Assembly: GCA_000431535.1 (NCBI GenBank)
Contig: HF991822.1
Span: forward strand, 141,209-197,883
Length of the DNA stretch: 56,675 nt
Source: Clostridium sp. CAG:678
GTDB taxonomy: Bacteria > Bacillota > Clostridia > Oscillospirales > Acutalibacteraceae
Reading direction: 5' to 3'
Notes under the pieces: generated by a model
Seen by the model: the letters and a program-made list of their open reading frames with translations, nothing else
What the model was told of the DNA's origin: nothing
Database searches by the model: none
Shown here: piece after piece, positions 32,003-41,364 of the stretch
Layout of the letters: every line of letters starts with the position of its first letter
Position numbering within the stretch: position 1 is the stretch's first letter
Program-made: the position numbers and the translations under genes

Positions 32003-34002
32003 AACGGCCTTTTGCGGTTATCGGGTTTTCCTCTGCGCTGACTCTGATCATTCTGAATTTTCTCAGCATAAAATGGGCGCTTGCGGCTTTTGTTGCCGTA
32101 AGCGTTCTTTTCGTGATTTTTCTTGCAAATCAAACCATAAGAAAGGCGGCGGTGCTGCCGGTCTCTATGCTCAGCGCCGCGCTTGCCTGCCTGATTTTTA
32201 TTGTCAGTTATTATAACGTTTTTCTTCCGCAGACAGCGCTTTCGGAGCAAACGGTTAACGCTGAGATCTATATCGTTGACGTTGCGGAAAAAACTGAAAA
32301 CGGCTATTCCTATACCGTTAAAACCAGAAGTTTGGATTTGCCGGATGCGCCTCAGAATATAAAACTCACCGTTTATTCCGATTCGCGCATTGATGCGCAG
32401 AGTTATGAGATTCTAAACACAAAGATCAGCTTGTTTTCAACAGGAAGCAATGCGTTTGAATCACGCGGCACTTTTGATGACGGCATCTTTTTGAGCGGTT
32501 ATCTCAGAACTTACCGCAGTTTAGGCACCAAAATCGGCGGTATAACAAGGGTAAATCAAAGTTTTATTGAACTTCGTGATCAGTTAAGCAGTCGGTTTAG
32601 CACACTGGTAGGCGGAGATGAGGGCGCTCTGTCTTTGGCTGTGCTGACAGGGAATACCGCTTCTCTTAGCGACGCGGCATACAATAATTTTAAGGCGTGC
32701 GGTGCAACGCACCTGATGGCGGTCTCCGGTTTCAACCTTGCCGTGCTGACGGGTATGCTGTATAAGATCCTGCGGCGAATGCTGGTTCCCAAGGTGCCTC
32801 TGATCCTTGTTTGCAGCGCAAGCGTGTGGTTTTATGTTTTGCTTGCCGGCTTTTCTTCCTCTATGATCCGGGCGGCAGTTATGATGCTTGTGTTTTTGCT
32901 TTCCAAACTTTTTAACGAAAGAACGGATAGTCTGAATTCTCTCGGTTTTGCAGCGTTTCTGATCTGCCTTGATCCGTATGCCGTAACCGATGCGGGTGCT
33001 TTGCTAACGTTTACGGCAGTTTTGGGACTGATTACGGTCAATCCGTTTTTGATTTCAAAAGTCAGATGCAAAAACAAAATAATCAAAAACGTTTTGCAAA
33101 CGATTTGTTCTTCCGTCAGCGTGTTTGTCACCACGTTTCCCGTGATGTATTTTATGTTCGGCGAAGTCAGTATTGCAGGAATCTTTTTAAATGTTGTTCT
33201 GATCCCGCTTTCGGAAGTGCTGATGATCACTGCCGTATTTTTCAGCGCGTTTTCTTCGTTTGGTGTGATACGTTCTGTAACGGTGTTTATTCTAAAGACG
33301 GTTTCAGGCGCAATGCTTGGAATCACGGAATATTTTGCCCGTTTTTCTTTCAGCAAAGTTACGATTTCCTCTCAGTTTTTTGCTTTACTGATCTTTTGTG
33401 TTTTTGTTCTGTTTGCCGTAGCATTTTTGATCAAAGGCTTTTCAGGCAGCCGCGTGTTTAAACCGTGTGCCGCCCTTTCCTGTGTGTTCGCTCTGCTCAT
33501 CTCTGTTTTCAGTGTGGGCTACAGCAGCAATCATACTTTTCTGCACGTTTTGCACGGCGAATATTCTAATGCCGTGATCGTGTATAATCAGGATTACGCA
33601 TTGGTTTTGGGCTTGAAAGAATATAACCAGTATTATACTGCGCAGAAGATTATAGATTCAAACGATCTTAATACGGCTATGATCATAGATTACGGAGGGG
33701 AATACTCTTTCGCACTGGCTCAAGAAAGCGGCTGCCTTAATTTTGTTACAGAAAATAAGGAAAAAACGGAGTCTCTAAACTGTAATTTTATAATTGCCGG
33801 GCAGTTTACAAATACGCTTTGGAATGGTCTGACTGTTTCCTATACCGGGCAAAACGGGCAGCAAACCGTTTTACTGAATATTGAAAATACTTCTTTTGAA
33901 TTTACGGAGTATGACCTTGCCAACGCTGAAAAATATGATATAATTTACACAGTGAATGATAAAGGCTATAGCAGAAAAGGGGTGAACCGGTGGGCAGGAT
34001 AG
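31999..34002 (+). CDS. comEC: ComEC/Rec2-type DNA uptake channel, degenerate C-terminal domain
   Basis: A 667-residue polytopic membrane protein. An N-terminal DUF4131 region is followed by the Competence domain: SLAVLTGNTASLSD, CGATHLMAVSGFNLAVLTGM (family signature) and GFSSSMIRAAVMM. The protein ends with ~140 residues that begin like the metallo-beta-lactamase domain (FLHVLHGEYSNAVIVYNQDY) but lack the HxHxDH zinc site. It should form the channel for single-stranded DNA import. The GTG start overlaps the lacZ stop; the end overlaps holA by 13 bases, so the short C terminus is not a sequencing truncation. Confidence 0.88.
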   Translation: MKRPFAVIGFSSALTLIILNFLSIKWALAAFVAVSVLFVIFLANQTIRKAAVLPVSMLSAALACLIFIVSYYNVFLPQTALSEQTVNAEIYIVDVAEKTENGYSYTVKTRSLDLPDAPQNIKLTVYSDSRIDAQSYEILNTKISLFSTGSNAFESRGTFDDGIFLSGYLRTYRSLGTKIGGITRVNQSFIELRDQLSSRFSTLVGGDEGALSLAVLTGNTASLSDAAYNNFKACGATHLMAVSGFNLAVLTGMLYKILRRMLVPKVPLILVCSASVWFYVLLAGFSSSMIRAAVMMLVFLLSKLFNERTDSLNSLGFAAFLICLDPYAVTDAGALLTFTAVLGLITVNPFLISKVRCKNKIIKNVLQTICSSVSVFVTTFPVMYFMFGEVSIAGIFLNVVLIPLSEVLMITAVFFSAFSSFGVIRSVTVFILKTVSGAMLGITEYFARFSFSKVTISSQFFALLIFCVFVLFAVAFLIKGFSGSRVFKPCAALSCVFALLISVFSVGYSSNHTFLHVLHGEYSNAVIVYNQDYALVLGLKEYNQYYTAQKIIDSNDLNTAMIIDYGGEYSFALAQESGCLNFVTENKEKTESLNCNFIIAGQFTNTLWNGLTVSYTGQNGQQTVLLNIENTSFEFTEYDLANAEKYDIIYTVNDKGYSRKGVNRWAG

Positions 34003-35039
34003 ATGAAAAGGAACTGAAAATGCAGTTGAAAAATGACAACCTTTCCAAAGCCTATTTTATCTATGGCGAGGAAAGTTACCTTAAGGAATATTATGTGTCC
34101 AAGATCAGAGCAAAACTGGTTTCCGGTTCGTTTGAAGAATTCAATCTTCATCGTTTTGACGGCAAACAGGTTCCTGTGGATGATATTTTAAAAGATGCGG
34201 ATCTGCTACCCATGATGGGTGGCTGTAATTTGGTTCTTGCCTGTGATTATCCGTTTGATAAAAGCGAGAATGACTGCAAAGAAATCAAGGAATACCTAAC
34301 GGATATTCCCGAAACAACCGTGCTCGTTTTCTGGTATAATTCCCTTGAACCGGACGTGAAAAAAAGCGCCCGCTGGAAAGGTGTAGAGGCCGCTTTTGCA
34401 AAATACGGCTCCAGTATTTCGTTTTCCAGAAAAAGTGAAACAGATCTGGTTAAACTGCTGGTTTCCGGCTGCCGAAAAAGGGGAGCGGAGCTTTCTCAAA
34501 ACAATGCGCGTTATCTTATATCCGTTTCCGGCTGTGATATAAAAACCCTGCTGAATGAAGTGCAGAAACTTTCCGCGTTTGCAAACGGTGCACAGATCAC
34601 AAAAGAGATGATCGATAAACTTGCCGTGAAATGTCTGCAGGCAAGAATTTATGATCTTTCAAACGCCGTTGTGCGCGGCAACTACGATAAGGCATATGCT
34701 GTTTTGGATTCGCTTTTTGCCGCGAAAGAAGATCCGGTAAAGGTACTTTCAGCGATATCCGGCTGCTTTGTGGATATGTACAGAGTGAAATGCGCAAAAA
34801 CAGCCGGAATGCCTTTTGATGACGTGGCGTCCTATTTTAATTACAGGGGCAGGGAATTTGCGCTGAAAAACGCTTCCAGAGACAGTGCTGCGCTTTCATT
34901 TGATCAGCTCAGAAGATCGCTCGATGTGATCATGCTTGCCGATAACGGCTTAAAGAGCACTTCCGCCGATTCCAGGCTGATTCTGGAGGAGATGCTTGTA
35001 AAATTGCTTTTGATCTCCAAAGAGGTGCGTTATGATTAA
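33990..35039 (+). CDS. holA: DNA polymerase III subunit delta
   Basis: A 349-residue clamp-loader subunit that opens the sliding clamp. KAYFIYGEESYLKEYYVSKI is the N-terminal signature, and residues ~205-345 form the helical collar region. comEC-holA is the usual Firmicutes order. GTG 33990 is chosen for the AAAAGGGG site and the conserved N terminus starting MGRIDEKELK. It overlaps comEC by 13 bases and rnmV by 8 bases. Confidence 0.9.
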   Translation: MGRIDEKELKMQLKNDNLSKAYFIYGEESYLKEYYVSKIRAKLVSGSFEEFNLHRFDGKQVPVDDILKDADLLPMMGGCNLVLACDYPFDKSENDCKEIKEYLTDIPETTVLVFWYNSLEPDVKKSARWKGVEAAFAKYGSSISFSRKSETDLVKLLVSGCRKRGAELSQNNARYLISVSGCDIKTLLNEVQKLSAFANGAQITKEMIDKLAVKCLQARIYDLSNAVVRGNYDKAYAVLDSLFAAKEDPVKVLSAISGCFVDMYRVKCAKTAGMPFDDVASYFNYRGREFALKNASRDSAALSFDQLRRSLDVIMLADNGLKSTSADSRLILEEMLVKLLLISKEVRYD

Positions 35040-35610
35040 GATCCGCGAAGCGGTCATTGTTGAGGGAAAATATGATAAGATCAAACTTTCCAATTTTCTT
35101 GATGCTCTGATTGTTGAAACCAACGGTTTCGGTATTTATAAGGATAAAGAGCGGCTTGCTTTTATTCGCCGCCTTGCAAAAGAGCGCGGCATCATTCTGC
35201 TTACCGATTCGGATCATTCCGGTTTTCAGATCAGAAATTACATTGCAAACGGTATCCCGAAAGACAGGATCAAACATCTTTACATACCGGATATCTATGG
35301 CAGGGAAAAAAGAAAAAAAGAGCCTTCCAAAGAGGGAAAACTCGGTGTGGAAGGTATTTCGGACGATATTTTGATTAAACTGTTTCAAAGTATAGGCGTG
35401 GAATGCAGATCGGTTTTGCCGAAAGACCGGATCACGAATTATGACCTGTTTGCCGCCGGTGTTTCCGGCAGTGCAAATGCCTCTCAAAAAAGAAAAAAAC
35501 TCCTGAGGTCGCTGGATCTGCCGGAGTTTCTTTCCGTAAATTCTCTTTTGATTTATTTGAACAGCAAAATGACAAAAGATGAGTTTGAAGATTATATGAT
35601 GACGATTTGA
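35032..35610 (+). CDS. rnmV: Ribonuclease M5 (5S rRNA maturation, TOPRIM)
   Basis: A 192-residue TOPRIM protein. VIVEGKYDKIKL carries the catalytic Glu, and LLTDSDHSGFQIRNYI the DxD metal site. LGVEGISDDILI fits the RNase M5 pattern, and the basic segment REKRKKEP suits RNA binding. RNase M5 trims precursor 5S rRNA. The usual neighbour ksgA is absent. The 3' end overlaps convergent tmcAL by 19 bases. Confidence 0.88.
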   Translation: MIKIREAVIVEGKYDKIKLSNFLDALIVETNGFGIYKDKERLAFIRRLAKERGIILLTDSDHSGFQIRNYIANGIPKDRIKHLYIPDIYGREKRKKEPSKEGKLGVEGISDDILIKLFQSIGVECRSVLPKDRITNYDLFAAGVSGSANASQKRKKLLRSLDLPEFLSVNSLLIYLNSKMTKDEFEDYMMTI

Positions 35611-36653
35611 CTCCTCTGTTCCTCTCCGCGGGGCAGGGGATTTTTATATGCCAGGCTGTACAAATCCGTGTATCGGCACTGTTTTTGGAAATATGCAAGA
35701 TTCGTTTCGTCGCAGTCGGATAATTTGGTTATGATGGGCTTATCTGTTCTTTTCTTGATCTCGGACAGAAGTTCTCTCCCGCATTGATTAAATCCCAAAA
35801 CACGAATAACAGGCACTTCGTAACCGATGCCCTCCATACCCAGATATGCGCGAAAGGCGATCCTTCTGATCCGGGACAGTGTATACCGCTTGGATTTTAC
35901 GAGAAACAGAAATTCTTCAAAACTCGACGCCCTGCCGGCAGCGTCATACAGTCTGTTCTCCAGCCCTTCGTTTACATCGGCTATTTTAGAAAAATCCTCT
36001 TTTGTCATACTTCTCAGTCTGTATAGAAAAGCGGATTCACAGTTTTTTATATTTGCCGTTTCGTCTGCGGAAAGAGTTTTCCGGATCTGAGAGGCGCTGT
36101 AAGCAACATCATCGCTGTCATGCCCTTTCCCGATCCGTTTAACCGCAAAGCAGGGAAGTTTGGTTTCCTTAATATATTCGCAGGCAAGAATGTTGTTGGG
36201 GCTGTCCAAAAGATCGCTTTGAATCACGTTCTTTCTTGCCGCGGGGTAAGAGATGCCCGCTTTCATTTCGGCTTTGATCTTTTCCTGGGTATTTTTGTCT
36301 TTCAGCATTTCTGCCATCTTTTTTAGTTCGGCTATATTATTGTTTTCCGCGCCGAAGGCAAGTTCATCCACTACTCCTAAACTTTCGGCAAGCATAACGG
36401 CGCTTTTGGCAAAACCCTCTGCGGAAAGCAAAGCCTGCTCCGCAGGCAGTTCAATCACAAGATCCGCGCCGTTTTGCAGCGCTGCCTTTGCCCTTGTAAA
36501 TTTATTGTAAACGGCAAAATCACCGCGCTGCACAAAATTGCCGCTCATGATGCATATTATTCTTTTATCGTTTCCGCTTTCTCTTGTCTTTTCAAAAAGA
36601 TATTTGTGCCCTGCGTGAAACGGATTAAATTCGCAAATTACACCTGTGTTCAT
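35592..36653 (-). CDS. tmcAL: tRNA(Met) cytidine acetate ligase
   Basis: About 353 residues, nucleotidyltransferase fold. It opens TGVICEFNPFHAGHKYLFE with the HxGH motif; MSGNFVQRGDFAVYNKFTRA and DLVIELPAEQALLSAEGFA are the TmcAL (former DUF795/YlbM) signatures. It activates acetate with ATP to make N4-acetylcytidine at the wobble position of elongator tRNA-Met. The start is ambiguous: an ATG five codons upstream (36668) is the alternative, and neither has a strong ribosome site. Confidence 0.92.
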   Translation of the reverse strand: MNTGVICEFNPFHAGHKYLFEKTRESGNDKRIICIMSGNFVQRGDFAVYNKFTRAKAALQNGADLVIELPAEQALLSAEGFAKSAVMLAESLGVVDELAFGAENNNIAELKKMAEMLKDKNTQEKIKAEMKAGISYPAARKNVIQSDLLDSPNNILACEYIKETKLPCFAVKRIGKGHDSDDVAYSASQIRKTLSADETANIKNCESAFLYRLRSMTKEDFSKIADVNEGLENRLYDAAGRASSFEEFLFLVKSKRYTLSRIRRIAFRAYLGMEGIGYEVPVIRVLGFNQCGRELLSEIKKRTDKPIITKLSDCDETNLAYFQKQCRYTDLYSLAYKNPLPRGEEQRSQIVII

Positions 36654-36744
36654 GAAAATACCAGCCATCTGTTCTTTTTCTTATGCTTACAATTCGTATT
36701 TAATTGTGAAACGCATGTTTACGTCAAAAAATTCAGGTTTGCCC

Positions 36745-36773
36745 TTGACTTTTTTATGTTAACTATTTATTAT
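36745..36773 (+). promoter_or_regulatory. Promoter of ackA
   Basis: TTGACT (36745-36750), 17-bp spacer, TATTAT (36768-36773), followed by an A/T-rich leader of about 35 bases. Confidence 0.7.
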
Positions 36774-36817
36774 TATATTAATAATATTAATTAATTTCAA
36801 TAGCGGAGGATACAATT

Positions 36818-38038
36818 ATGAAAATTCTTGTTATCAACTGCGGCAGTTCTTCACTGAAATTCCAGCTGATAAATATGGAGGATGAATCCGTAATCTGTAA
36901 AGGCACCATAGAAAGAATCGGTCTGCCGATACAGGGCGGTGAAAAAAATATCATTTATCGCGTGGGTAAGGACGAGTTGGTTTTTGACCGCGAAGTTCCG
37001 TCTCATATCGATGCTTTTAATACCGTAATGGAGCTGATGACGCAAAGTGATCTGAAAGTGCTTGATTCCCTTGAGGAAATCGATGCAGTTGGTCATCGTG
37101 TTGTTCAGGGCGGTGAAAAATATACAAAAAGCGTTTTGTTTGATGAAAATGTTGTTGCGGACGTGAAAAAAATGATCCCGCTTGCACCTTTGCACAATCC
37201 TGCCAATCTTCAGGGGTATGAGGCGTGCCTTTCTCTTCTCGGGCCGGATGTTCCGCAGGTAGCCGTTTTTGATACCGCGTTTCACAGCACAATGCCGCCA
37301 ATGGCATATATGTATGCTCTGCCTTATGAGTATTTTGAAAAATACGGTATCCGCCGCTATGGATTTCACGGCACATCGCACAAATATGTAAGCGACCGCT
37401 GCGCTAAGAAAATGGGCGTAAATATTGAAAAACTGAAAATGATCACCTGCCATCTCGGCAACGGTTCATCTATTGCTGCTATAAAATTCGGCAAGGTATT
37501 TGATACTTCGATGGGCTTTACTCCGCTGGACGGCTTTATGATGGGCACACGCTCCGGCGGTATTGATCCCTCCGTTGTAATCTTCCTTGAGCAGAAACTC
37601 AGTCTTACCCCAACGCAGGTGGAGGAAGTTTTGAATAAACAGTCCGGTGTTAGCGGTATTTCCGGCGGTTATTCCGATGACCGTGATATCGTTGCCAAGC
37701 AGAACGAGGGCGATGAACGAGCGATCCTTGCGCATGAAATGCAGGCGTATCAGATCGCAAAATACATCGGCTCCTATGTTGCCGCTATGAACGGCGTGGA
37801 TGCCATCGTCTTTACCGGCGGTATCGGTGAAAACGGATTCTGGCTTCGTTCTAAAGTTTGTTCTTATCTTACTTATCTCGGTGTAAATATCAATCAGTCC
37901 ATCAATCAAAAAGCCGTGAAAGGCAATGAGGCTGAACTCACTTTGCCCGGGGATAAAGTAAGAGTATTTGTTCTTGCAACGAATGAGGAACTTATGATTG
38001 CAAGAGATACTAAAGAAATCGTTGAAAATTTAAAATAA
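36818..38038 (+). CDS. ackA: Acetate kinase
   Basis: A 406-residue ASKHA kinase that converts acetyl phosphate and ADP to acetate and ATP, the last step of acetate fermentation. ILVINCGSSSLKFQLI is signature 1 and YGFHGTSHKYVSDRCAK signature 2; CHLGNGSSIAAIK and FTGGIGENGFWLRS are also present. pta is not adjacent. It may share a transcript with the downstream PC4-like gene (19-base gap, AAGGAGG site). RBS GGAGG precedes the ATG. Confidence 0.96.
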   Translation: MKILVINCGSSSLKFQLINMEDESVICKGTIERIGLPIQGGEKNIIYRVGKDELVFDREVPSHIDAFNTVMELMTQSDLKVLDSLEEIDAVGHRVVQGGEKYTKSVLFDENVVADVKKMIPLAPLHNPANLQGYEACLSLLGPDVPQVAVFDTAFHSTMPPMAYMYALPYEYFEKYGIRRYGFHGTSHKYVSDRCAKKMGVNIEKLKMITCHLGNGSSIAAIKFGKVFDTSMGFTPLDGFMMGTRSGGIDPSVVIFLEQKLSLTPTQVEEVLNKQSGVSGISGGYSDDRDIVAKQNEGDERAILAHEMQAYQIAKYIGSYVAAMNGVDAIVFTGGIGENGFWLRSKVCSYLTYLGVNINQSINQKAVKGNEAELTLPGDKVRVFVLATNEELMIARDTKEIVENLK

Positions 38039-38057
38039 TGAAAAGGAGGAGTTTTGA

Positions 38058-38273
38058 ATGCCGGAAATCAAATATGAGATCACGGAGCACATTGGCGTTA
38101 TTTCCGAAACAGCCAGAGGCTGGACAAGAGAAGTAAATATGATTTCTTGGAACGGCCGCGATCCCAAGATCGATGTAAGAGACTGGTCACCCGATCATTC
38201 TAAAATGAGCAAGGGCTTGACTTTTACAAAAGAAGAGATCATGGAACTGAAAAAGCTTGTAGATAAGCTTTAA
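38058..38273 (+). CDS. YdbC-like PC4/p15 single-stranded DNA-binding protein
   Basis: A 71-residue protein of the bacterial PC4/p15 (YdbC) family. HIGVISETARGWTREVNMIS and WNGRDPKIDVRDW form the beta-sheet that binds single-stranded nucleic acid, and a C-terminal helix (TKEEIMELKKLVDKL) makes the dimer. It is a cytoplasmic, probably abundant DNA- or RNA-binding protein of uncertain role. AAGGAGG is placed 10 bases before the ATG. It lies directly behind ackA. Confidence 0.9.
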   Translation: MPEIKYEITEHIGVISETARGWTREVNMISWNGRDPKIDVRDWSPDHSKMSKGLTFTKEEIMELKKLVDKL

Positions 38274-38285
38274 TCCGTGCGTTTT

Positions 38286-38325
38286 AAGGGCAACTTAGTC
38301 TCATTAGGTTGCCCTTGAAATTTTG
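38286..38325 (+). terminator. Probable terminator after the PC4-like gene
   Basis: AAGGGCAAC (38286-38294)/GTTGCCCTT (38308-38316) forms a 9-bp stem with a 13-base loop, followed by GAAATTTTGTTT. The T run is imperfect. Confidence 0.6.
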
Positions 38326-38391
38326 TTTAAGAGGATTCAATATCATTGATATTTTATAATAGATACAGAAATAGAAACAGAGGACATAAAA

Positions 38392-41019
38392 ATGGAATGG
38401 ACATCTTTAAATGATTTAAGAGAGAAATATCTCTCGTTTTTTGAAAGCAAGGAGCATCTCAGGCTCCCGAGTTTCTCACTCGTGCCGGATCATGATAAAA
38501 GCCTTCTGCTGATCAATTCCGGTATGGCGCCGATGAAAAAATATTTTACGGGCGAGATCAATCCGCCCGCAAAGCGCGTTACAACATGCCAGAAATGCAT
38601 CCGCACGCCGGATATTGAAAGAGTTGGCAAAACCGCGCGCCACGGCACATATTTTGAGATGCTGGGCAATTTCAGTTTCGGCGATTACTTTAAGCACGAA
38701 GCCACTGCATGGGCTTGGGAGTTCTGCACGAAAGTGCTTGAGATGCCGGTGGAAAAACTCTGGGTCACGATCTATGAAAACGATGATGAGGCGTTTGATA
38801 TCTGGACTAATGAAGTAGGCGTTGATCCGTCCCATATCGTTCGGCTCGGTAAGGAAGATAATTTCTGGGAACATGGTCAGGGACCGTGCGGCCCGTGCAG
38901 TGAGATCTATTTTGACCGCGGTGAAAAATACGGCTGCGGTAAACCTACCTGCGGCCCCGGCTGCGATTGCGACAGATATACGGAGTTTTGGAATATTGTT
39001 TTCAGCCAGTTCAATAATGACGGAAACGGCAATTATACGGATCTTGTTCAGAAGAACATAGATACGGGTATGGGTCTTGAGCGCCTTGCTTGTATACTGC
39101 AGGGTGTGGATAACCTGTTTGAAGTGGATACCGTGCAGAATATTATGAAGAAAATTTCTGAAATTGCCGGTGTGCATTATCATGACGACGAAAAGAACGA
39201 TGTATCCCTTCGTGTAATTACCGATCATATCCGTTCATCCGTATTTATGATCGGCGATGGTGTCATTCCGTCTAATTCCGGCAGGGGCTATGTTTTAAGA
39301 AGACTGATCCGCCGTGCCTGCCGTCATGGCAGACTGCTCGGCGTTACCGATCCGTTCCTCTATAAAGTGGTGGACACTGTAATTGACGAAAACGTCTGTG
39401 AATATGATTATCTGGAAAGCAAACGGGAGATCATCCGTAAGGTCATTGAGGCGGAAGAAAAGTCATTCGGCAAAACGATTGATTCCGGTCTGGCTCTGCT
39501 GGAAGAATATATTGATAAAATGGATGGCAATGTTTTTTCCGGGGAGGATGCTTTTAAACTCAATGATACGTATGGTTTTCCGCTGGATTTAACCAAAGAT
39601 ATACTGGAAGAGCGCGGTATCACCGTTGACGAAGATAAATTCAATGCTCTCCTCGCCAATCAGAAATCCACTGCGCGTGCCGCAAGAAAAGATGCGGGTG
39701 CGGATGCCTGGAAGAATGAATCCGTTAAGATCGACTGCGCTAAAACAGAGTTTACGGGCTATACGGATTTTGAATCGGAAAGCAAAGTGCTTGCCCTTGT
39801 AAATGCAAAAGGTGAACTTTGTGATATGCTCGGCGCAGGAGACGAAGGCACCGTTGTGCTGGATAGAACACCATTTTATGCCGTTTCCGGCGGACAGGTT
39901 GGAGACAGCGGTGTGATCAAGCAGGGCGATAACGTCTTTTTGGTTGCGGATACCGCCAAAAATGCAGACGGTATTTATCTCCATTCCGGCAATGTGTCTA
40001 AAGGCATTATCAGTGTGGGCGACACCGTGACTGCCTCTCTCAATGCAAAGCGCAGAGAGGCGATCATGAAAAATCATACTGCCGCGCATTTGCTGCAGGC
40101 GGCCCTGCGCCAGGTGCTCGGAACACATGTTGAGCAGGCAGGTCAGCTCGTAAATGAGCATGAAGTCAGATTTGATTTTACGCATTTTAATCCGATGACG
40201 GCGGACGAGATCAGCAAAGTGGAATACCTTGTGAATGATTTTATTATGAAAGCCGTTCCTGTAGAGATGAAAGAAATGCCGATCGAAGAGGCGAAAAAAC
40301 TCGGCGCTATGATGCTGTTCGGCGAAAAGTACGGAGACCGTGTCAGAGTGGTTACGGCAGGCGATTTTTCCGTTGAGTTCTGCGGCGGCACGCATGTTTC
40401 CAACAGCGGCCAGATCGGCCTTTTCAAGATCGTTTCTGAATCCTCCGTTGCAGCGGGTGTAAGGCGTATTCAGGCAGTTACAGGCTTAGGTCTTTTAAAA
40501 TATTTGAATACAAGCGAAGCTGTGCTCAAAGCCGTATGTGCCGTTCTTAAAACCGGTGAGAATGAAATTGAAGACAGAATCACTTGTGTTGTGAATGAAC
40601 TGCACGAAAAAGATAGAAGTATACAAAAACTGAATGTAGAGATCTCCAAACTAAAGAGTGCCGATGTCTTTTCCAAACCGATCGATCTGAATGGAATTGA
40701 GCTTTATGTTGGCAGGATAGACGGATCTACTCCGGATGCGCTTCGTAAGATGGGCGATGAACTTAAGGATAAAGGCGAGAATACAGTTGGTGTTATTGCC
40801 GGATCCGTAGGTGAAAAGGCGTCTATCGTTGCCGTTTGCGCAAATGGCGCTGTTGCAAAAGGCGTCAAGGCAGGCGATCTTGTGCGTGAAGTTGCAAAAC
40901 TTGCCGGCGGCGGTGGCGGCGGCAGACCGGATTCTGCTATGGCAGGTGCGAAAGATCTTTCCAAACTGGATGAAGCGCTTTCCAAAGTGGCTGACATCGT
41001 TTCCGGCTTGATAAAATAA
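38392..41019 (+). CDS. alaS: Alanine--tRNA ligase
   Basis: An 875-residue class II synthetase charging tRNA-Ala. The catalytic core begins LREKYLSFFESKEHLRLPSF, with motif 2 in TYFEMLGNFSFGDYF. The editing domain has HxxxH in NHTAAHLLQAALRQ and CGGTHVSNSGQ. The C-terminal DHHA1 region ends with GGGGGGRPDSAMAGAKD. It is full length with an ordinary active site. No T-box is present in the 118-base upstream gap. The HIT and phosphoribosyltransferase genes follow closely. Confidence 0.96.
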   Translation: MEWTSLNDLREKYLSFFESKEHLRLPSFSLVPDHDKSLLLINSGMAPMKKYFTGEINPPAKRVTTCQKCIRTPDIERVGKTARHGTYFEMLGNFSFGDYFKHEATAWAWEFCTKVLEMPVEKLWVTIYENDDEAFDIWTNEVGVDPSHIVRLGKEDNFWEHGQGPCGPCSEIYFDRGEKYGCGKPTCGPGCDCDRYTEFWNIVFSQFNNDGNGNYTDLVQKNIDTGMGLERLACILQGVDNLFEVDTVQNIMKKISEIAGVHYHDDEKNDVSLRVITDHIRSSVFMIGDGVIPSNSGRGYVLRRLIRRACRHGRLLGVTDPFLYKVVDTVIDENVCEYDYLESKREIIRKVIEAEEKSFGKTIDSGLALLEEYIDKMDGNVFSGEDAFKLNDTYGFPLDLTKDILEERGITVDEDKFNALLANQKSTARAARKDAGADAWKNESVKIDCAKTEFTGYTDFESESKVLALVNAKGELCDMLGAGDEGTVVLDRTPFYAVSGGQVGDSGVIKQGDNVFLVADTAKNADGIYLHSGNVSKGIISVGDTVTASLNAKRREAIMKNHTAAHLLQAALRQVLGTHVEQAGQLVNEHEVRFDFTHFNPMTADEISKVEYLVNDFIMKAVPVEMKEMPIEEAKKLGAMMLFGEKYGDRVRVVTAGDFSVEFCGGTHVSNSGQIGLFKIVSESSVAAGVRRIQAVTGLGLLKYLNTSEAVLKAVCAVLKTGENEIEDRITCVVNELHEKDRSIQKLNVEISKLKSADVFSKPIDLNGIELYVGRIDGSTPDALRKMGDELKDKGENTVGVIAGSVGEKASIVAVCANGAVAKGVKAGDLVREVAKLAGGGGGGRPDSAMAGAKDLSKLDEALSKVADIVSGLIK

Positions 41020-41031
41020 GAGGTGTTAAAA

Positions 41032-41364
41032 ATGTGCTTGTTTTGTGAAATTATAAACGGAAATATCCCGGGAAATAAAGTGTATGAGGATGAGATGATC
41101 TATGCATTTAAAGATATCAATCCCGTTGCGCCCGTACATGTTCTGATCGTTCCGAAAGTGCATATTGACAGTGTGAATGCGCTGGATTCCGAGAATGTTA
41201 AGTATGTTGCGCATATTTTTGAAAAGATCCCGGAAATTGCACGATCCCAGGGAATAGAAAGTTATAGAATCATTAATAACTGCGGCAAAGATGCCGGCCA
41301 GTCTGTGATGCATCTGCATTTTCATTTGATCGGCGGTATGGAACTCGGAGAAAAAATATTATGA
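41032..41364 (+). CDS. HIT-family nucleotide-binding protein
   Basis: A 110-residue histidine-triad protein. CLFCEIINGNIPGNKVYEDE at the N terminus has the CxxC seen in many bacterial HIT proteins, and VMHLHFHLIGG is the HxHxHxx active site. Such enzymes hydrolyse nucleoside phosphoramidates and aminoacyl-adenylates, which fits its place 12 bases after alaS. ATG 41032 is preferred to GTG 41023 because AGGTG is then correctly spaced. It overlaps the next gene by ATGA. Confidence 0.92.
   Translation: MCLFCEIINGNIPGNKVYEDEMIYAFKDINPVAPVHVLIVPKVHIDSVNALDSENVKYVAHIFEKIPEIARSQGIESYRIINNCGKDAGQSVMHLHFHLIGGMELGEKIL

Noticed and set aside
33530-34002. A frameshift explaining the short ComEC C terminus
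   Set aside because: holA starts inside the end of comEC with a proper N terminus, and no zinc-ligand motif appears in the other frames nearby.
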